A stretch of 64,000 nt of DNA from Thozetella sp. PMI_491 (lineage: Eukaryota > Ascomycota > Sordariomycetes > Chaetosphaeriales > Chaetosphaeriaceae): positions 1-64,000 of the forward strand of contig MU270051.1 of NCBI GenBank assembly GCA_021432635.1, in the 5' to 3' direction. Positions 22,870 to 34,288 of the stretch are shown here, one piece after another; the first letter of the stretch is position 1; every line of letters starts with the position of its first letter. Both the position numbers and the translations under genes were made by a program. The notes under the pieces were generated by a model, which was given only the letters and a program-made list of their open reading frames with translations, was not told the origin of the DNA and made no database searches.

Positions 22870-24949
22870 ATGCCAGGACCAGGACACTCGGGAAACTCCA
22901 CTGGTGGGGATGGCTACCATGGACCCAGCCCGGCCTTCTTCGCCCAGCGGCAGAAGGTGAATGAGCGGATGATGCAGATGTACGCTGCCGGAATCTGCGG
23001 GCTGCTGATTCTCTTCATCGTTGGTCACTGGGCCCGGGTTCTCTTCGTTTACCTCCAGCAATCCTCCAGGGTTTCCACCGTCCTGTGCCGGCCGTTCGTC
23101 CTGATCACCCGGTCAGTGTTACTCCCACACATTGCACACAGACGAGAGCACGCGTAGGCTGACACAGATACAGCGCAGGGAGAAACCTTCTGAACCGCAA
23201 AGTGCCAGGGTTCAGATCGGCAGGGCATGCCCTTACCGTGGCCGCCTTCGTCAGTATCAACGCGTCGATCGCATTTACAAATGTCGACTCGAGCCTCATG
23301 GCTAACTATGGCCACCGGTTTGGATGGTAAGTAAACACCTCCGGCCTGAGTCTACCGAGCTCAATGGACCCCCCACCCCCCCTCCTGGCTCGAGAGGAAG
23401 CGGAACGCTGATTACAGGAGCTGAGCAGGCTGACCTTGGTCAACCTGGCGCTGCTCATCTTTCTTGCCCTCAAGAACACGCCCCTAGCGGTTCTCACGGC
23501 CTACTCGTACGAACGGCTCAACTGCCTCCACCAGATCGCGGGCTACACCATGTTTGCAAGTATGGTGATCCACGCCGCGCTGTACACCGCGCAGTTCAGG
23601 AGCCAGCATAAACTCCTGGCCATCTACTCGGAGAGAGAGAACATCGCTGCCATCGTGGCAGGCTTCTCCTTCCTGAGCGTTGCGTTCTCGGCTACCTTTC
23701 TCCGGCGCATCTGGTACGAGCTATTTTATGTGAGCCACGTTCTCTTCTGGATGGTGGGCATCGTGTGCGTGGGATTCCACCAGCCCGATCTCGGAACGAA
23801 GGCACTCATCATAACCCTCCTCGCTGGGGGCATGTGGGTCACAGACCGTACCATCCGGGCGTCTCGCGTGCTGTACTATAGCGCCAACAATACAGTGACA
23901 GTCTACCCACTGTCCAACGGAGGGACCAGAGTTGTCATGAAAAAGATCCCAGCTCGAGCGGTGCCCGGCAAGCACTGCTTCGTGTGGATCCCAGCCATCC
24001 GGAAGCTCGAGACTCACCCCTTCACTGTCATCGCGACCAATCCTCTCGAGTTCGCCGTCAAAGCTAACAATGGGTTCACACGCGATCTCCATACCTATGC
24101 TGTTGCCCACCCCGGTGCGACACTTAGAGCGTCGCTAGATGGGCCATATGGCACATTTCCGGACCCCATGCACTTTGACAAGATTGTGTTGATCGCGGGA
24201 GGTGGCGGAGCTACATTCACCTTCGGTCTGGCGGTGAACGTGCTGGAGAGAATGACACCGCACACGAACAAGCGGATCAGCTTTATCTGGTCGGTACGGG
24301 AGCATGGTAAGCGGCTAGAACCTCCGTCCCTTCCCCGAGCCCCCTTCGGGAACCCTGTGGCCGATCTAATCTAACCGAGCTGCAACGTGAAGAAAACCTG
24401 TCGTGGTTCCGAGAGCACTTGGATACTCTCAAGACGCACACCCATTCGCCCAAGGTCAAGGTGTCCCTATACGTGACACGAGCGCCGTCGAATGATAGCG
24501 CCGATGGGCAAGATGGCACAGCTCGTGGTATGCGGTCCGTGTCGTCTCAATCCTTCGAGGGTGGCGAATCGTCGATGCCCGCGTCACCCGTCGGCGGGGA
24601 TCCAGAGAAGGGTCCCCTGCAGCTGCCACTAACAAGGACGAAGATCGAGCTTGACATCGAAAAGGAGTTTGAGAAGGCTAGTGAGCAGCATGTCGAGCAC
24701 CAAGAAAGCAACGTCTCGAGTACGAGCACGACGCCCGACCTCATGCACGCGCATGCCTTCAAGCTCGGGCGGCCGGACGTGGAGACGCTAATACGAGATG
24801 CCGTAGCTCGGGCAACCAACGACCAGCGCGTTCTGGTGGCAGCGTGTGGCCCTGACGGCTTGATGCGCGTGGTGCGCCAAACCACGGCGTCCCTGATCAA
24901 GGGTACTGGGCCAGCCGTAGAGCTGCATTGCGAGCACTTTGGATGGTGA
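22870..24949 (+). CDS. Ferric/cupric reductase transmembrane component (FRE family), 4 exons
   Basis: A membrane flavocytochrome that passes electrons from cytosolic NADPH through FAD and two hemes to extracellular Fe3+ or Cu2+, for high-affinity metal uptake. Exons 22870-23111, 23183-23326, 23429-24306 and 24393-24949 (introns 71, 102, 86 bp), 606 aa. Heme ligands are visible as two His pairs with 13-residue spacing: H163/H177 (LHQIAGYTMFASMVIH) and H232/H246 (SHVLFWMVGIVCVGFH). FAD binding is HPFTVIA at about residue 325, the NADPH glycine loop IAGGGGATFTFGL at about 386, and the C-terminal CGPDG at about 573. The chain ends HFGW, with the C-terminal aromatic usual in this family. The first Met (22870) precedes an extracellular, Gly-rich N-terminus and the first membrane span. 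Acceptors for introns 1, 2 and 3 were chosen by frame (VPGFRSAGHA, GWLTLVNL, REHENLSWF). No siderophore or permease gene is adjacent. Confidence 0.92.
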
Positions 24950-26956
24950 GAAAGAAGTCGGCAGGCGGGCGCGGAGTGCCCCATCCCTTTTGGCTTGGCT
25001 GCATGTGCCCGGGCGAGGCCGGCCGTTGTATCAAATAAGATAGGCTCGACAGGAGACTTTGAAAGGTTCTGTGACGGCGCCCCCACCACCTCCCACTCTC
25101 CTCCTCGACCTTGGTATTCCCAACACGTTCCTTCTGCTCCCGATCGTGCTTGTTCTTCTTCTTTTCTTTTCTTTTCTTCTTGATCTTCTTCTCTTGCGTT
25201 CCCGTTTCTTACGCGCCCTCTTCCGCCGTGCCTGGAATCAAAGACCCAGCAGCTGCTTGCATCGGGCCGGCGTTTTGGTTTGTTGTTCTCGGGTCTGCCA
25301 AGCTTTGGACAAGGGGATGGGAATATAGTCTCGAGCTACTGACTAGAAAGAGCTAAAGCTTTGTTTTGCCACGCCCACGCCCAGCTCGGCCTTTCGGGAG
25401 GCTGACTGATTACAACCGGCAAACTTCAAATGATACGTGGATGGGTGGGTGGTGGACTGGGGCGCGCGAGACTGCGGGCATATCTCGCCGTGGTGTGGGC
25501 TGCATTCTGGCAGAGATAACGAAGGAGCAGCGCTGTCCAATGCCAGAAAATATATATCAATGTGCAACCATTAAACCCCTCCCACCCCCAATGGGAGACG
25601 AGGAGATTGGTGAAATCGTCGTCTGCTCGCTGCCTGCTCGTTCCTGACCTCCTCATTGGCCCCGCGAAAAGAATGGAGAGGCGGGAATGGGCTCAGAGCT
25701 TGGAGCTCTCCCCGCAGTTTGCACGGAGCTCTCGAAGGAGGTGCTCCAGGGTGCTGGTCAAACTGGCAGTGAAACATACAACAGTTTCCCGGGACAGAGG
25801 CGAGCTGGCGCTGCGCCTTCCCTGAGACGAAGGAGAAGTATGGCATGGGTAGCTAGGTAGTCTGTGTGTGTGCGGCCCCGAGCGCCTCCATACCTCCTGC
25901 CTGCTCCTTCTCCAGGGATTAGCTAGTAGCTAGGTGTGTACATTGCACGGCGGTGCAGTACGTGCAGTCCACGCAGCACGGTAAGGTACGGACGGGGTTC
26001 TGCCACACAGTCCCTCGTCCGTTCTCTCCCCACCCCCTCCGGCTACGGTCATCCCCCTTTGGCACCAGAGCTGTCCGGCTATGTACCTGCTGGATGCACT
26101 TACTGTGCTGCACCTTGGTAGATACCGGAAAATCAAGCTACGGGTCAGGTAGGTACCTTACGCAGCTGAGGTACGGCAGGCCCGCAACGTACCTACGACC
26201 ATCTAGCGCATCTTCAGCAACGCTCCGCCGGAGGCGGCCAGTTGTCGTTTTCGTAGCAGGCAACCAAAATAGGTCGTACTAGGGAGGTAGCCGAGCCCAA
26301 AATACCACTAGCCTTCTCGGCGGATGCCCCGTGCTGGGTGGTCAAACTCGAGGGACCTGCAAAAAGAGCCGAGGTGGAGCACCAGCATGTCAGCGACTAC
26401 AGCGATCGAAGGTCAAGGAACCCCCAAGATGCGGACGGGCGCTCAGGAGCCCCACAAGAGAACACCGATGTTGGGAAATTTGGGAGTTAGCGCCATCACG
26501 GCGTCTAATTAATTCCAGCCTCTCGCATTTGGAGGCCCTCACCCAGTACCAACGTCTTTTCATCGTCATCATTGCTGCTCGACAGAGACAACTCGTTTGG
26601 TCCTTTTTCCTCCCCCTCTTTCCTGAGACTCCTTTTTGGCCCGGCTATAGTGACTTTTGCAAGTAATTATAGCGCTCCCTGCTTAGAACCGGTCTCTTCT
26701 TGCAAAGTGAATCGTTGTTCACGGCCATCTCGCCAATCCAGGTTACTTCGGCGTAACCCCGACCCCGGCGCCTCGCTCCTTCTCCCGGAAGCACCCCCCC
26801 CCCCCCCTTTTTCCCCCCTTCAAAGTCGTTGTGCTGCGCTGTACTGCGAGCAACAGTCACACAGCCCCCCCCAAAAACCTTCGTCCTCAACACACTGCCG
26901 CGAGAGATACCTTCTTCATCGCACAAGATTCGGCCTCGGGACGGCTTGCGCTCACA
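24950..26956. promoter_or_regulatory. Long intergenic/promoter region upstream of the CBM48 gene
   Basis: No gene seen in these 2 kb. It contains a C/T tract near 25130-25200, TAGGTA-type words (about 25853, 26147-26155, 26190) and a run of 14 C at 26794-26807. It should include the 3' UTR of the ferric reductase gene and the promoter of the gene starting at 26957. Confidence 0.35.
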
Positions 26957-29555
26957 ATGGGAACCTTCGTCTTCAAGTGGTCAGTGGATACCCCGCGCCT
27001 TGCCCTTTACTAGGAAGCAAAACGAAAAAAAAGGGAAGCTGGAACATGATGGGCGAAGAGTCATGGGCGGTGTCTCGCGATCGGATTGCTGCTGCGAGTG
27101 GCGGCGGGCTTCCCTGAGGAGCTCCGGGGGAGCGGTGCTCCTCGCTCTGCTTGCCATTGGCGCCGCCGCGCAACGAATTGACAGCCATTCGTGCGCCGAG
27201 TAGCAGAGGACAAGCCCATCGTCGAGTCGGAGGAGAGTAGTGTCCATGAAGCTAACCTCAACGTCTGCCTGCAGGCCTCACTCCGCTGAGGAAGTCTACG
27301 TTACCGGCACCTTCGATGACTGGTCCAAGAGCGAGAAGCTCGAGAAAGTGGGCGATATTTTCGAGAAGAATGTCACCCTTAAGGACGCCTCCACGAAAAT
27401 CCTCTACAAGGTCAGTCGCGCATTTGCTACGATCTCTTCACTTTCGTCTTGCTTCTTCCTCAATTGTTTGTTTTGGGGGCTTGCACGGCGCTTGCACACA
27501 CACAACTACGGCGACTCGGCTCGACTCGACTCGATGGCGCCTGCAGCTGGAGCGCCGTCGGACTCTCGCTGGGAAGCTCGTGTGCTCGGTAGCTGCCCCA
27601 CCAAGAGCCAAAAACCCGCAGCAGCCAATCCTCATGGCCTACTCCGGCCTGGATGAGATCACTTCTTTCTAGGTGCCTGTAGGCACTTGGACCACTAGCT
27701 CCGGGCTCACAGGCAGGCGTGGGAGGCGCTTTATCTTTCCTGATGCGCCATCCCCCGATGCGACGTGGCCCCCGCTGCCTCTGCTAGCTGGTCTCTGCCG
27801 CTCTTTCTGCTCCACCCTGGTAAAACTGTGGATATCCCGACCTTGTATGACGCAACCCACGACTGCTGAGTACGTGAGCGAGCCAAGCGGCACAATCAAG
27901 TCCAAGTCCGCCGGAAGCAGACTGCAAACTGGGAACGCCGCATTCGAGACTCTCTGTTGGCGCACTGGATCGACTTGCCCGCGACCCCGCTAGAACGATC
28001 CCTAGACTGGATTTATCTTAGTCGGCAGTCTATAGCGCTTAAAATTCCTGGCCTGTGGAATTTCCTGCATTTCTTTGCCCTCCCTGGAAAGTTTGGCTAG
28101 AACTACTACCGACCTGGTCCAGTACTCGCACGCATACACTCGTGTTGTGTCCTAGACCCCTAGACCCCGTTACTTGCCCAGCTATTTCCTGTCTTGCCGA
28201 CCTTTGTTGGTGCTGACAACTTTACCTCTTAGTTTGTCGTGGACGGCACCTGGACCACTGATCACACCGCACCACGCGAGAACGACGACAAGGGCAACGA
28301 GAACAACGTATTGAAGCCCGAAGACATCATTACGGAGCTGCCGCTTGAGGCTGTCGCCATGAGCAGCGTTGGCCCCAACTCTACCACTGCCGAGCTTGCC
28401 GGGGCTGTCCCGAAGGAGAAGCCCGAGATACCCGGCGGCTTTCCTGAGACCCCCGCCACCGAGCTGGAGAAGGAGATCAGCGTGAACCCCCTCCCCGCCG
28501 CCGACGGCGCTGTAAACCCTATCAAGCTTGCGCCAGGGGAGGAGGTGCCCGAATCTGTCGCTGTCGAGGGCATCAACAACCACGTTACGCTGGACAAGGA
28601 GTCGTACGAGAAGAGCGACCGCCTCCCAGGCCTGGAGACGGAACTGCCTCCGGTCACAAAGAATATGATTCCCGAGTCGAGCCTTCCTATCGCCGCACCT
28701 CAGGACGTGACCATCAACACCGTGACGGCCGACTCCACTACAGCTGCTCTCGCCGGTGCGGTCCCTCTCGAGGAACCCAAGGTGCCCGAGGTAGTCAAGG
28801 AGAGCCAGGAGGCCGCCAAGGTGGACCCGGAGGCCAGTGCTATCAGCGAGGAAGTCAAGGAGAAAGCAGCCGTCGAGGAGGAGCTGCTAAAGAAGGTCCC
28901 CGAAGCGCCTTCAACCGCCGAGGGCACTGCCGGGGAAGGAACCGACAAGTCTGAGAATGACAAGACGGTTGTTGAGACCGTGACCGCCGCCGCCGTGGCC
29001 GCCGGTGCCGCCGCGGCTACCATTGCCCTGGCTGCTAAGGAGACCGTTGGCACCGCTGCGGCGGATGCCGTGAGCAAGCTGCCTGAATCTGTTCAGGCTT
29101 CCATCCCCGCCAGTGTGAAGGATCAGCTAGCCACCACTGACAAGGAGACGACGCTGGAAACCGTCTCCCCCGAGGTCCCAGCCGAAGTGAAGGAGTCTAT
29201 TGCTGAGGCGGGGGAGAGCCCTGAGGCGGCCGCGAACACGGCGGCAGTCGAAGAGAAGAAAGAAGTCGAGGCCGAGCTTCTCGAGAAGGTGAAGCCTACC
29301 GAGACTGTGGCTGGAACCTCGGAACAAGAAGCTCCCAAGGAGGCCCCGGTTGAGACGGCGAAGCCCGAGACAAATGGAGGCGAAGCTGTGGCGCCTAAGG
29401 AAGCCGCAGCCGACCCTGCCGCAGCCCCTAATGCCGAGAGCCCCGCTAAGCCTGCCGATAACTCGGCCACTACGGAGAAGAAGAAGAAGAACCGACTCTC
29501 TTCGTTCTTCGGGAAGCTGAAGAGCAAGGTCGGAAGCAGCAAGGACAAGGCTTGA
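26957..29555 (+). CDS. CBM48 (AMPK-beta glycogen-binding-like) domain protein, Crp1/Mdg1-like, 3 exons
   Basis: Exons 26957-26979, 27275-27410 and 28233-29555, introns 295 and 822 bp, 493 aa. The N-terminal 75 residues form an early-set/CBM48 fold: MGTFVFKWPHSAEEVYVTGT, FDDWSKSEKLEKVGDIFEKN, KILYKFVVDGTWTTD. Yeast Crp1 (cruciform-DNA binding) and Mdg1 share this layout. The rest is low-complexity Glu/Ala/Pro/Lys sequence, probably disordered, with an 11-residue unit repeated (NSTTAELAGAVP and DSTTAALAGAVP) and an Ala-rich helix-prone stretch (TAAAVAAGAAAATIALAAKE). It closes with a basic segment KKKKNRLSSFFGKLKSKVGS. The 23-bp first exon and splice W|P were chosen because they reconstitute the conserved first strand. 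Molecular role is unknown; carbohydrate or DNA binding is inference from the family. Confidence 0.82.
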
Positions 29556-30896
29556 GAGCGCCCCGGCGCTGCCCTGGCTGGAGCCCAGCTCTGTCCTGTC
29601 ATGCTGCGAGTCATGCATGCGGCCTCATACGCTGCACACAACACTAATAGTCTGTCTGTTGGAGCCCAGGTGGGAGCTGTTGGCTTCTTGAATGGGTGCT
29701 GCTTGGCCTGAGTATGCTTGTTGTTACCCATGATTCCCCCCATTAGCTAGGTCGAATGGTTTGTCGTTTGCTGCCGGGCATCTGTATCATACTGCGTTCC
29801 CGGGCCCGCTGCATACGACTGCGCGTTTGTTTACTTTGCGAGTAATCCCGATGATGCATCTCTGCAGTTGATGAGGTTGAGTGCCCGGCGAGGATGGGAG
29901 TATACCTGAGATCTAGGGTCGGCTATACTGATTTGTATGTAATTTTTGTAGTATCTACCGCCGTGGTAGGTAGTTCCCCCAACTAATCAATTCCGTGAGC
30001 AAGTTTAAAGGGTATGTTCTAGCTCGGCTCGGAAGGTGGGCGACTTTAGGGAGGACCCTGTTTCGATGATGTCCAGCAGCAGATCTAGCCGCCCACTGCT
30101 GTTTCTCTCTTTCCCTAGTGCCCTTTTCTTCACCCGCACGTCTGCTACGTGCGGCGAAATGCCACAAGGGCCCAATCGTGCTTTCTCTTTGAAAACCTTC
30201 AGTTGTGACAAGACATCTGATATGAAGATCCGAGATGGCTGTCCGTCTCATAGTGATGGTTTGGTGGTGTTGGCCAACTGCTAAGGAGGCGTGCTGGTGC
30301 CATAAGGCCAAGCTCTCTAATCCGACTGGCCAGAGCTTGCTAGGTGGGCTGGGGCCGAAATCGTCACATAGACATTCCGTGCCCCGCCAGCCAACTGACT
30401 CCTCGTCCCTCCTCCGTCAACTACCTCCTTGCTACAGTCATTACCCCCCCTTCCCCCATCCCTTTAATAGATCGAAAATCCCGCCAACACCACCAATACA
30501 TGGGGTCCGTCCTTCCAGGACTCCCCGACCTCTTCCAACTTTCCCCTCGACTCGGCATCCGCATTATCCGACTTGCCCGCGGCGGAGGCGGTGGAATCAA
30601 ATCGTCCAACCACTGACGGCGGGCAGAAACGCTCTCGGAACACGCTCGACGCCCTGCTGGCCCTTAACCACAACCCCGCCTCTCCCCTCCCAGCGTCGGG
30701 TTCGACGGCAAGTACTGCATTTGAGGCGCTGCTGGCGACGTTCTCAACGAGACAACCACCAAAGGCACTCGTCGGCTGACTGACTGCCGATTAGCTCCTC
30801 CCGGCCGTCCGCGCCAACCCCAGAGTCCTCAACTCGTCGCTCCCCACTCCACCGACGCGATCGAGAGCCTTCCCCTTCTCCCTTACCCGGCCGAAC
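29556..30896. promoter_or_regulatory. Intergenic region, upstream of the RNF10-like gene
   Basis: 1.3 kb between two plus-strand genes. The right half is strongly pyrimidine-rich (C/T blocks near 30410-30480 and 30790-30890), typical of a fungal 5' leader. GGTAGGTAG occurs at about 29967. No supportable gene. Confidence 0.4.
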
Positions 30897-32846
30897 ATGA
30901 GCTCGAGCGGCACCGGTCTGGGCAAGTCCCTCTCTGCTTCCGTCACAACAAGCTATACGCCTGCCGGGGCCCAGACCAACGCGTCGTCGAGCTTTGAAGC
31001 GAGCCGCAGGCAGAGCCAGAACCCGTCCCACTCCCCGCAGGCGATTCCCAGGAAGAGCCAGGGCTCACGGCGGCAACATCGCAACCAAAGGAGGGCCGGG
31101 AATGACGAAGACGACGAGATGGCTGAGATTCGAGCGGTCCGCAACGCCTCGAGCCGCCGCGGGCAGACGTCAATCACCCACCTCATGAACTATACGCTAC
31201 CACCGCGGTCCTATCACGACTACCATCATGGCCCACCTTCACGATCGTATCGTCGGAACCCGAGCTGGGGCATTGGATCGGGTCACCATGCCGCGGATAA
31301 AACCCGGTATGTCCATGCCAACTACCGGTTTGTCGTTTCTCCCACTGGAAACTACACGGCCCAGGCTGTCGACGCGGACCAGCACCTGGACTGGTCAGAC
31401 GTCCTACAGGTCCTCGCATCGGCCGAGTCTCAGCAGACATCGTGCCCGATCTGTCTGTCCGAGCCTGTCGCGCCGCGCATGGCCAAGTGCGGGCACATCT
31501 TCTGCTTGCCCTGCCTGATCCGATTCATGAACACCAGCTCGAGCGAAGAAGAAAAGAGGCCGGCTCGATGGCGGAAGTGCCCTATCTGCGAGGATACCGT
31601 CGTTTTACCCGAGGTGAGACCCGTCAGGTTCTATGCGGGCCAGGAATGCCCACTGCCCCGACCAGGCGACGATGTCGTTCTCCGCCTGATGACGCGGAGT
31701 GCTAATAGCACGCTGGCCCTCCCAAGAGAGGGAGGCGCTGAAGTCTTGGGTTCCTTGGACGACATTCCCTGGCACAGGGATGCCAATGTGCTAGACTACG
31801 CTAGTATTATGAAGGGAACGGGGGACTATATGGAAGATCAGTTCGACCGCGAAATCGAAGATCTGCTTAGGCAAGAGAAGGAGGATGAACTTCTCTTCCA
31901 TGAGGACAACGAGTGGACCCAGAAGGCGATTAAAACCATCAACGCAGCGAAAGACAAGGTCAGAGGGCTTGGCGATGCCGAGGTTGCCATGTCCAACAGG
32001 GCCTCCGCCCACGCAGGAAGGAACACGGAACTGGACTTTTACTTCTACACGGCTCCTCCTCACCTCTACTTGTCGCCCCTAGACATCCGTATCCTCAAAA
32101 CCAAGTATGGAGCGTTTGCGGCCTTTCCATCTACCCTCCTCCCCCGCGTCGAACACATTTCGACCGGCCACGTCGTGGACGACGGGCTGAGGAAGAGGGC
32201 CAAGTACCTGGGCCATTTACCGTATGGCTGTGTCATTAGCTTCCTCGAATGTGACTGGACCGATATTGTCCCAGCCGAGATTCTCGATGCCTTCTCCGAA
32301 GAGATAGAGCGGCGTCGCAAGCGCAACCGGGACAAGGCAACCCAGGAAGAGCGCGAGCGCATCCAAGCAGAGCGGATCGAAGCTGCCGCCCTTCGTGGGG
32401 GAAGGCGAGGCCTCGACACGGTGGACGAACAGGTCACGGTCCGATTTGGCACATCGCCGTCGGAGCCCGGAATGCTGGATCTAAACGAGTTCCAACCCCT
32501 GGGGTCGCAAGCCACAACTCCACCGAACCCTCGACCCGGCTTTTCGCAGCTGTCCGACCTCAGCACCAGCCCTTCTGCTCCGAAAACTGTTTGGGGCACA
32601 CCAGCCATTCCGGGGGAGCCCGGAATGGCCCCTATCAGGGCGCAGCCGGCGGATGACGGCTGGATGAAGGACGCCGACTTCCTCGAGTCGCTCGGCGCCG
32701 CCGATCTTGCCGTCCAGATGGAGGCACTCGGCGTAGACGAGCCCAGCAACAGGAACCATGGCAGTGCAGCCGGCGGTGGAGGAGGTAAGAAGAAGAAGAA
32801 ACAAAAGATCACGCTGATGAGCACAGGAGGCAGGCGAGGTACCTGA
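30897..32846 (+). CDS. RNF10: RING-finger E3 ubiquitin ligase, RNF10/Mag2-like
   Basis: Intronless, 649 aa. Members of this family ubiquitinate 40S ribosomal proteins in ribosome quality control (human RNF10; yeast Mag2 in non-functional 18S rRNA decay). The first 120 residues are Ser/Arg/Gln-rich and disordered. A conserved FVVSPTGNYTAQAVDADQHL precedes the RING at residues 183-231: CPIC, CGHIFCLPCL, then CPIC, with an acidic insert (SSSEEEKRPAR) before the last pair. Downstream are the family-specific VRPVRFY, the acidic DREIEDLLRQEKEDELLFHE, the FYFYTAPPHLYLSPLDIRIL segment and LGHLPYGCVISFLECDW. The C-terminus is poorly conserved and ends in a Gly/Lys stretch (GGGGGKKKKKQK). The start is the first ATG of the frame after a C/T-rich leader. 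Confidence 0.88.
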   Translation: MSSSGTGLGKSLSASVTTSYTPAGAQTNASSSFEASRRQSQNPSHSPQAIPRKSQGSRRQHRNQRRAGNDEDDEMAEIRAVRNASSRRGQTSITHLMNYTLPPRSYHDYHHGPPSRSYRRNPSWGIGSGHHAADKTRYVHANYRFVVSPTGNYTAQAVDADQHLDWSDVLQVLASAESQQTSCPICLSEPVAPRMAKCGHIFCLPCLIRFMNTSSSEEEKRPARWRKCPICEDTVVLPEVRPVRFYAGQECPLPRPGDDVVLRLMTRSANSTLALPREGGAEVLGSLDDIPWHRDANVLDYASIMKGTGDYMEDQFDREIEDLLRQEKEDELLFHEDNEWTQKAIKTINAAKDKVRGLGDAEVAMSNRASAHAGRNTELDFYFYTAPPHLYLSPLDIRILKTKYGAFAAFPSTLLPRVEHISTGHVVDDGLRKRAKYLGHLPYGCVISFLECDWTDIVPAEILDAFSEEIERRRKRNRDKATQEERERIQAERIEAAALRGGRRGLDTVDEQVTVRFGTSPSEPGMLDLNEFQPLGSQATTPPNPRPGFSQLSDLSTSPSAPKTVWGTPAIPGEPGMAPIRAQPADDGWMKDADFLESLGAADLAVQMEALGVDEPSNRNHGSAAGGGGGKKKKKQKITLMSTGGRRGT

Positions 32847-33738
32847 GGATGCTGTGCTGCTTGCATCGGTACTTCTCAACGCCTTAGTCGGGAGGGAGTT
32901 TAGGCCCAGAAGCGAGCGGGATGTGATATCACCTCTGTAAGAACAGCTGACTATCCACCCCGTACTGGACTGAAGTTGGACCGGTTGCTCTGTACCGGGC
33001 GATCCCCACGACTGCCTAGAGCCCTGCACAGCAGGGGCGTGCATGCACCTAGTGCAACGTGTGTTGTTGTTGGTACAATCTATCCTGGCATCTTTAGGGT
33101 TAAGAATGCAAATCGAGTACTACATCTACTATGCAGTCGGAACGGAAAATCGATTGCCTTTCCCTCCTAACGGAGAAGCATTGCCGCCCCGGGACAGGCG
33201 TGTTGGTTGATCCAAGCTCACCTCCGCATAGGGGCGAATACTAGCTGGGCTATCGTCGAGTCGTCGATGGCCGAAATTTCCGAGGCCCATGCCATGTACA
33301 TACCTACGTAAAGTAATGTAGGTTTGGGTCCACCTGGTCGGCTTGTTAGGGCCTAGGGCGCCCCCACCACTCCCTTTCCCAATTCCCTACCTCACCAAGG
33401 CACTCTTCCGGAGCCTGGGTCCTTCCACCAGAGCGTAACTTTAGCGCATCTGTGCCCGCGGCCTAGCGGTATTTCTCGTCCCTCGTGCATCTCTCCAAGT
33501 GTCCCTCTGCTGGGTTTGCACAGAATACGCCACGCTGGAACGAAGTGTACACTATATATTAAAGTATTAAATACAACACATGCATGAGGGCGTACAACGG
33601 CCTCTCATGGCGGCACTCTGCCAGAGGGGATATGGGCCCGGCTGCTGGTGCAGCTGGATGGGCCAAGGCTGTTACCACGAGCAATTCCAGTGTTAAGCCG
33701 CCCTTCCTCTATCCATTCTCCACTGTAATAGCACTGGC
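32847..33738. other. Convergent intergenic region
   Basis: This 892-bp spacer separates the 3' ends of the RNF10-like gene (plus) and the GPI-anchored protein gene (minus). There is AT-rich sequence around 33550-33580. No gene seen. Confidence 0.4.
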
Positions 33739-34288
33739 TTAGAGCACCGCGACGACAACACCAGCCACGGCGGCGAGGATACCCCCAGCATTGAGGACAA
33801 GATCAGAGGCGCCGTTGGTCTTGGTGGCAGCGGCGGCAGAGTTAGACGCTGTGCCAGTTGAGCTGCCGGAGGTGGTGGGGGAAGCGCTTGTAGTCTCGGC
33901 GGTCGAGCCCGTCGCAGCAGGCGTGTTGGCCTTGGTCGTGCTCGACGGGAACTGGGACGCGTACTGGCAGAAGATCGTCTGCTGGCCCTTATACGTATCA
34001 ACTCGCTTGTCATCGGGGCAGTTGTTGAAGCAGCTAGTCGGCAGTTAGCGGACGGGCTACACACGCGATGCCGATGGGACTGAGACACTGAACTTACGTG
34101 ACAAGGGCACCATAGGCGTTGCATTGGCACTCGTAATCGGTCGTTCCGCAAGCCGCAAGCACGCCGTTCTCCATGCCGAGGCAGGTCTCGACGATGTAAT
34201 TGGCAGCACACGAAGAGTCGCCCCCCGTGGCCGTGGTCTGGGCTGCAATGGCCGTGGCCAGGAGCGCGATGGGGAGGAAAGTCTTCAT
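33739..34288 (-). CDS. GPI-anchored Cys-rich surface protein with CFEM-like cysteine pattern (2 exons)
   Basis: Exons 34288-34098 and 34033-33739, 64-bp intron, 161 aa. The signal peptide is MKTFLPIALLATAIAAQ. Eight cysteines follow in SSCAANYIVETCLGMENG, AACGTTDYECQCNAYG, TCFNNCPDDKRV and QTIFCQYA. The central C-x3-D-x2-C-x-C, then C-x3-C and a last C after 16 residues agree with CFEM spacing. The first two cysteines are nine residues apart, not the usual three, so this is CFEM-like and not a textbook CFEM domain. It also resembles fungal proteins annotated as GPI-anchored Ser/Thr-rich. A Ser/Thr/Ala-rich stalk leads to NGASDLVLN and a hydrophobic tail (AGGILAAVAGVVVAVL), a typical GPI signal. 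It would sit on the outer membrane face or cell wall. Function (heme/iron capture or adhesion) is inference. Confidence 0.82.

Noticed and set aside
28182-29743. Several long minus-strand open frames opposite the CBM48 gene
   Set aside because: They mirror the GC-rich, Ala/Glu-rich coding sequence on the plus strand and have low-complexity Ser/Ala translations; antisense shadows.
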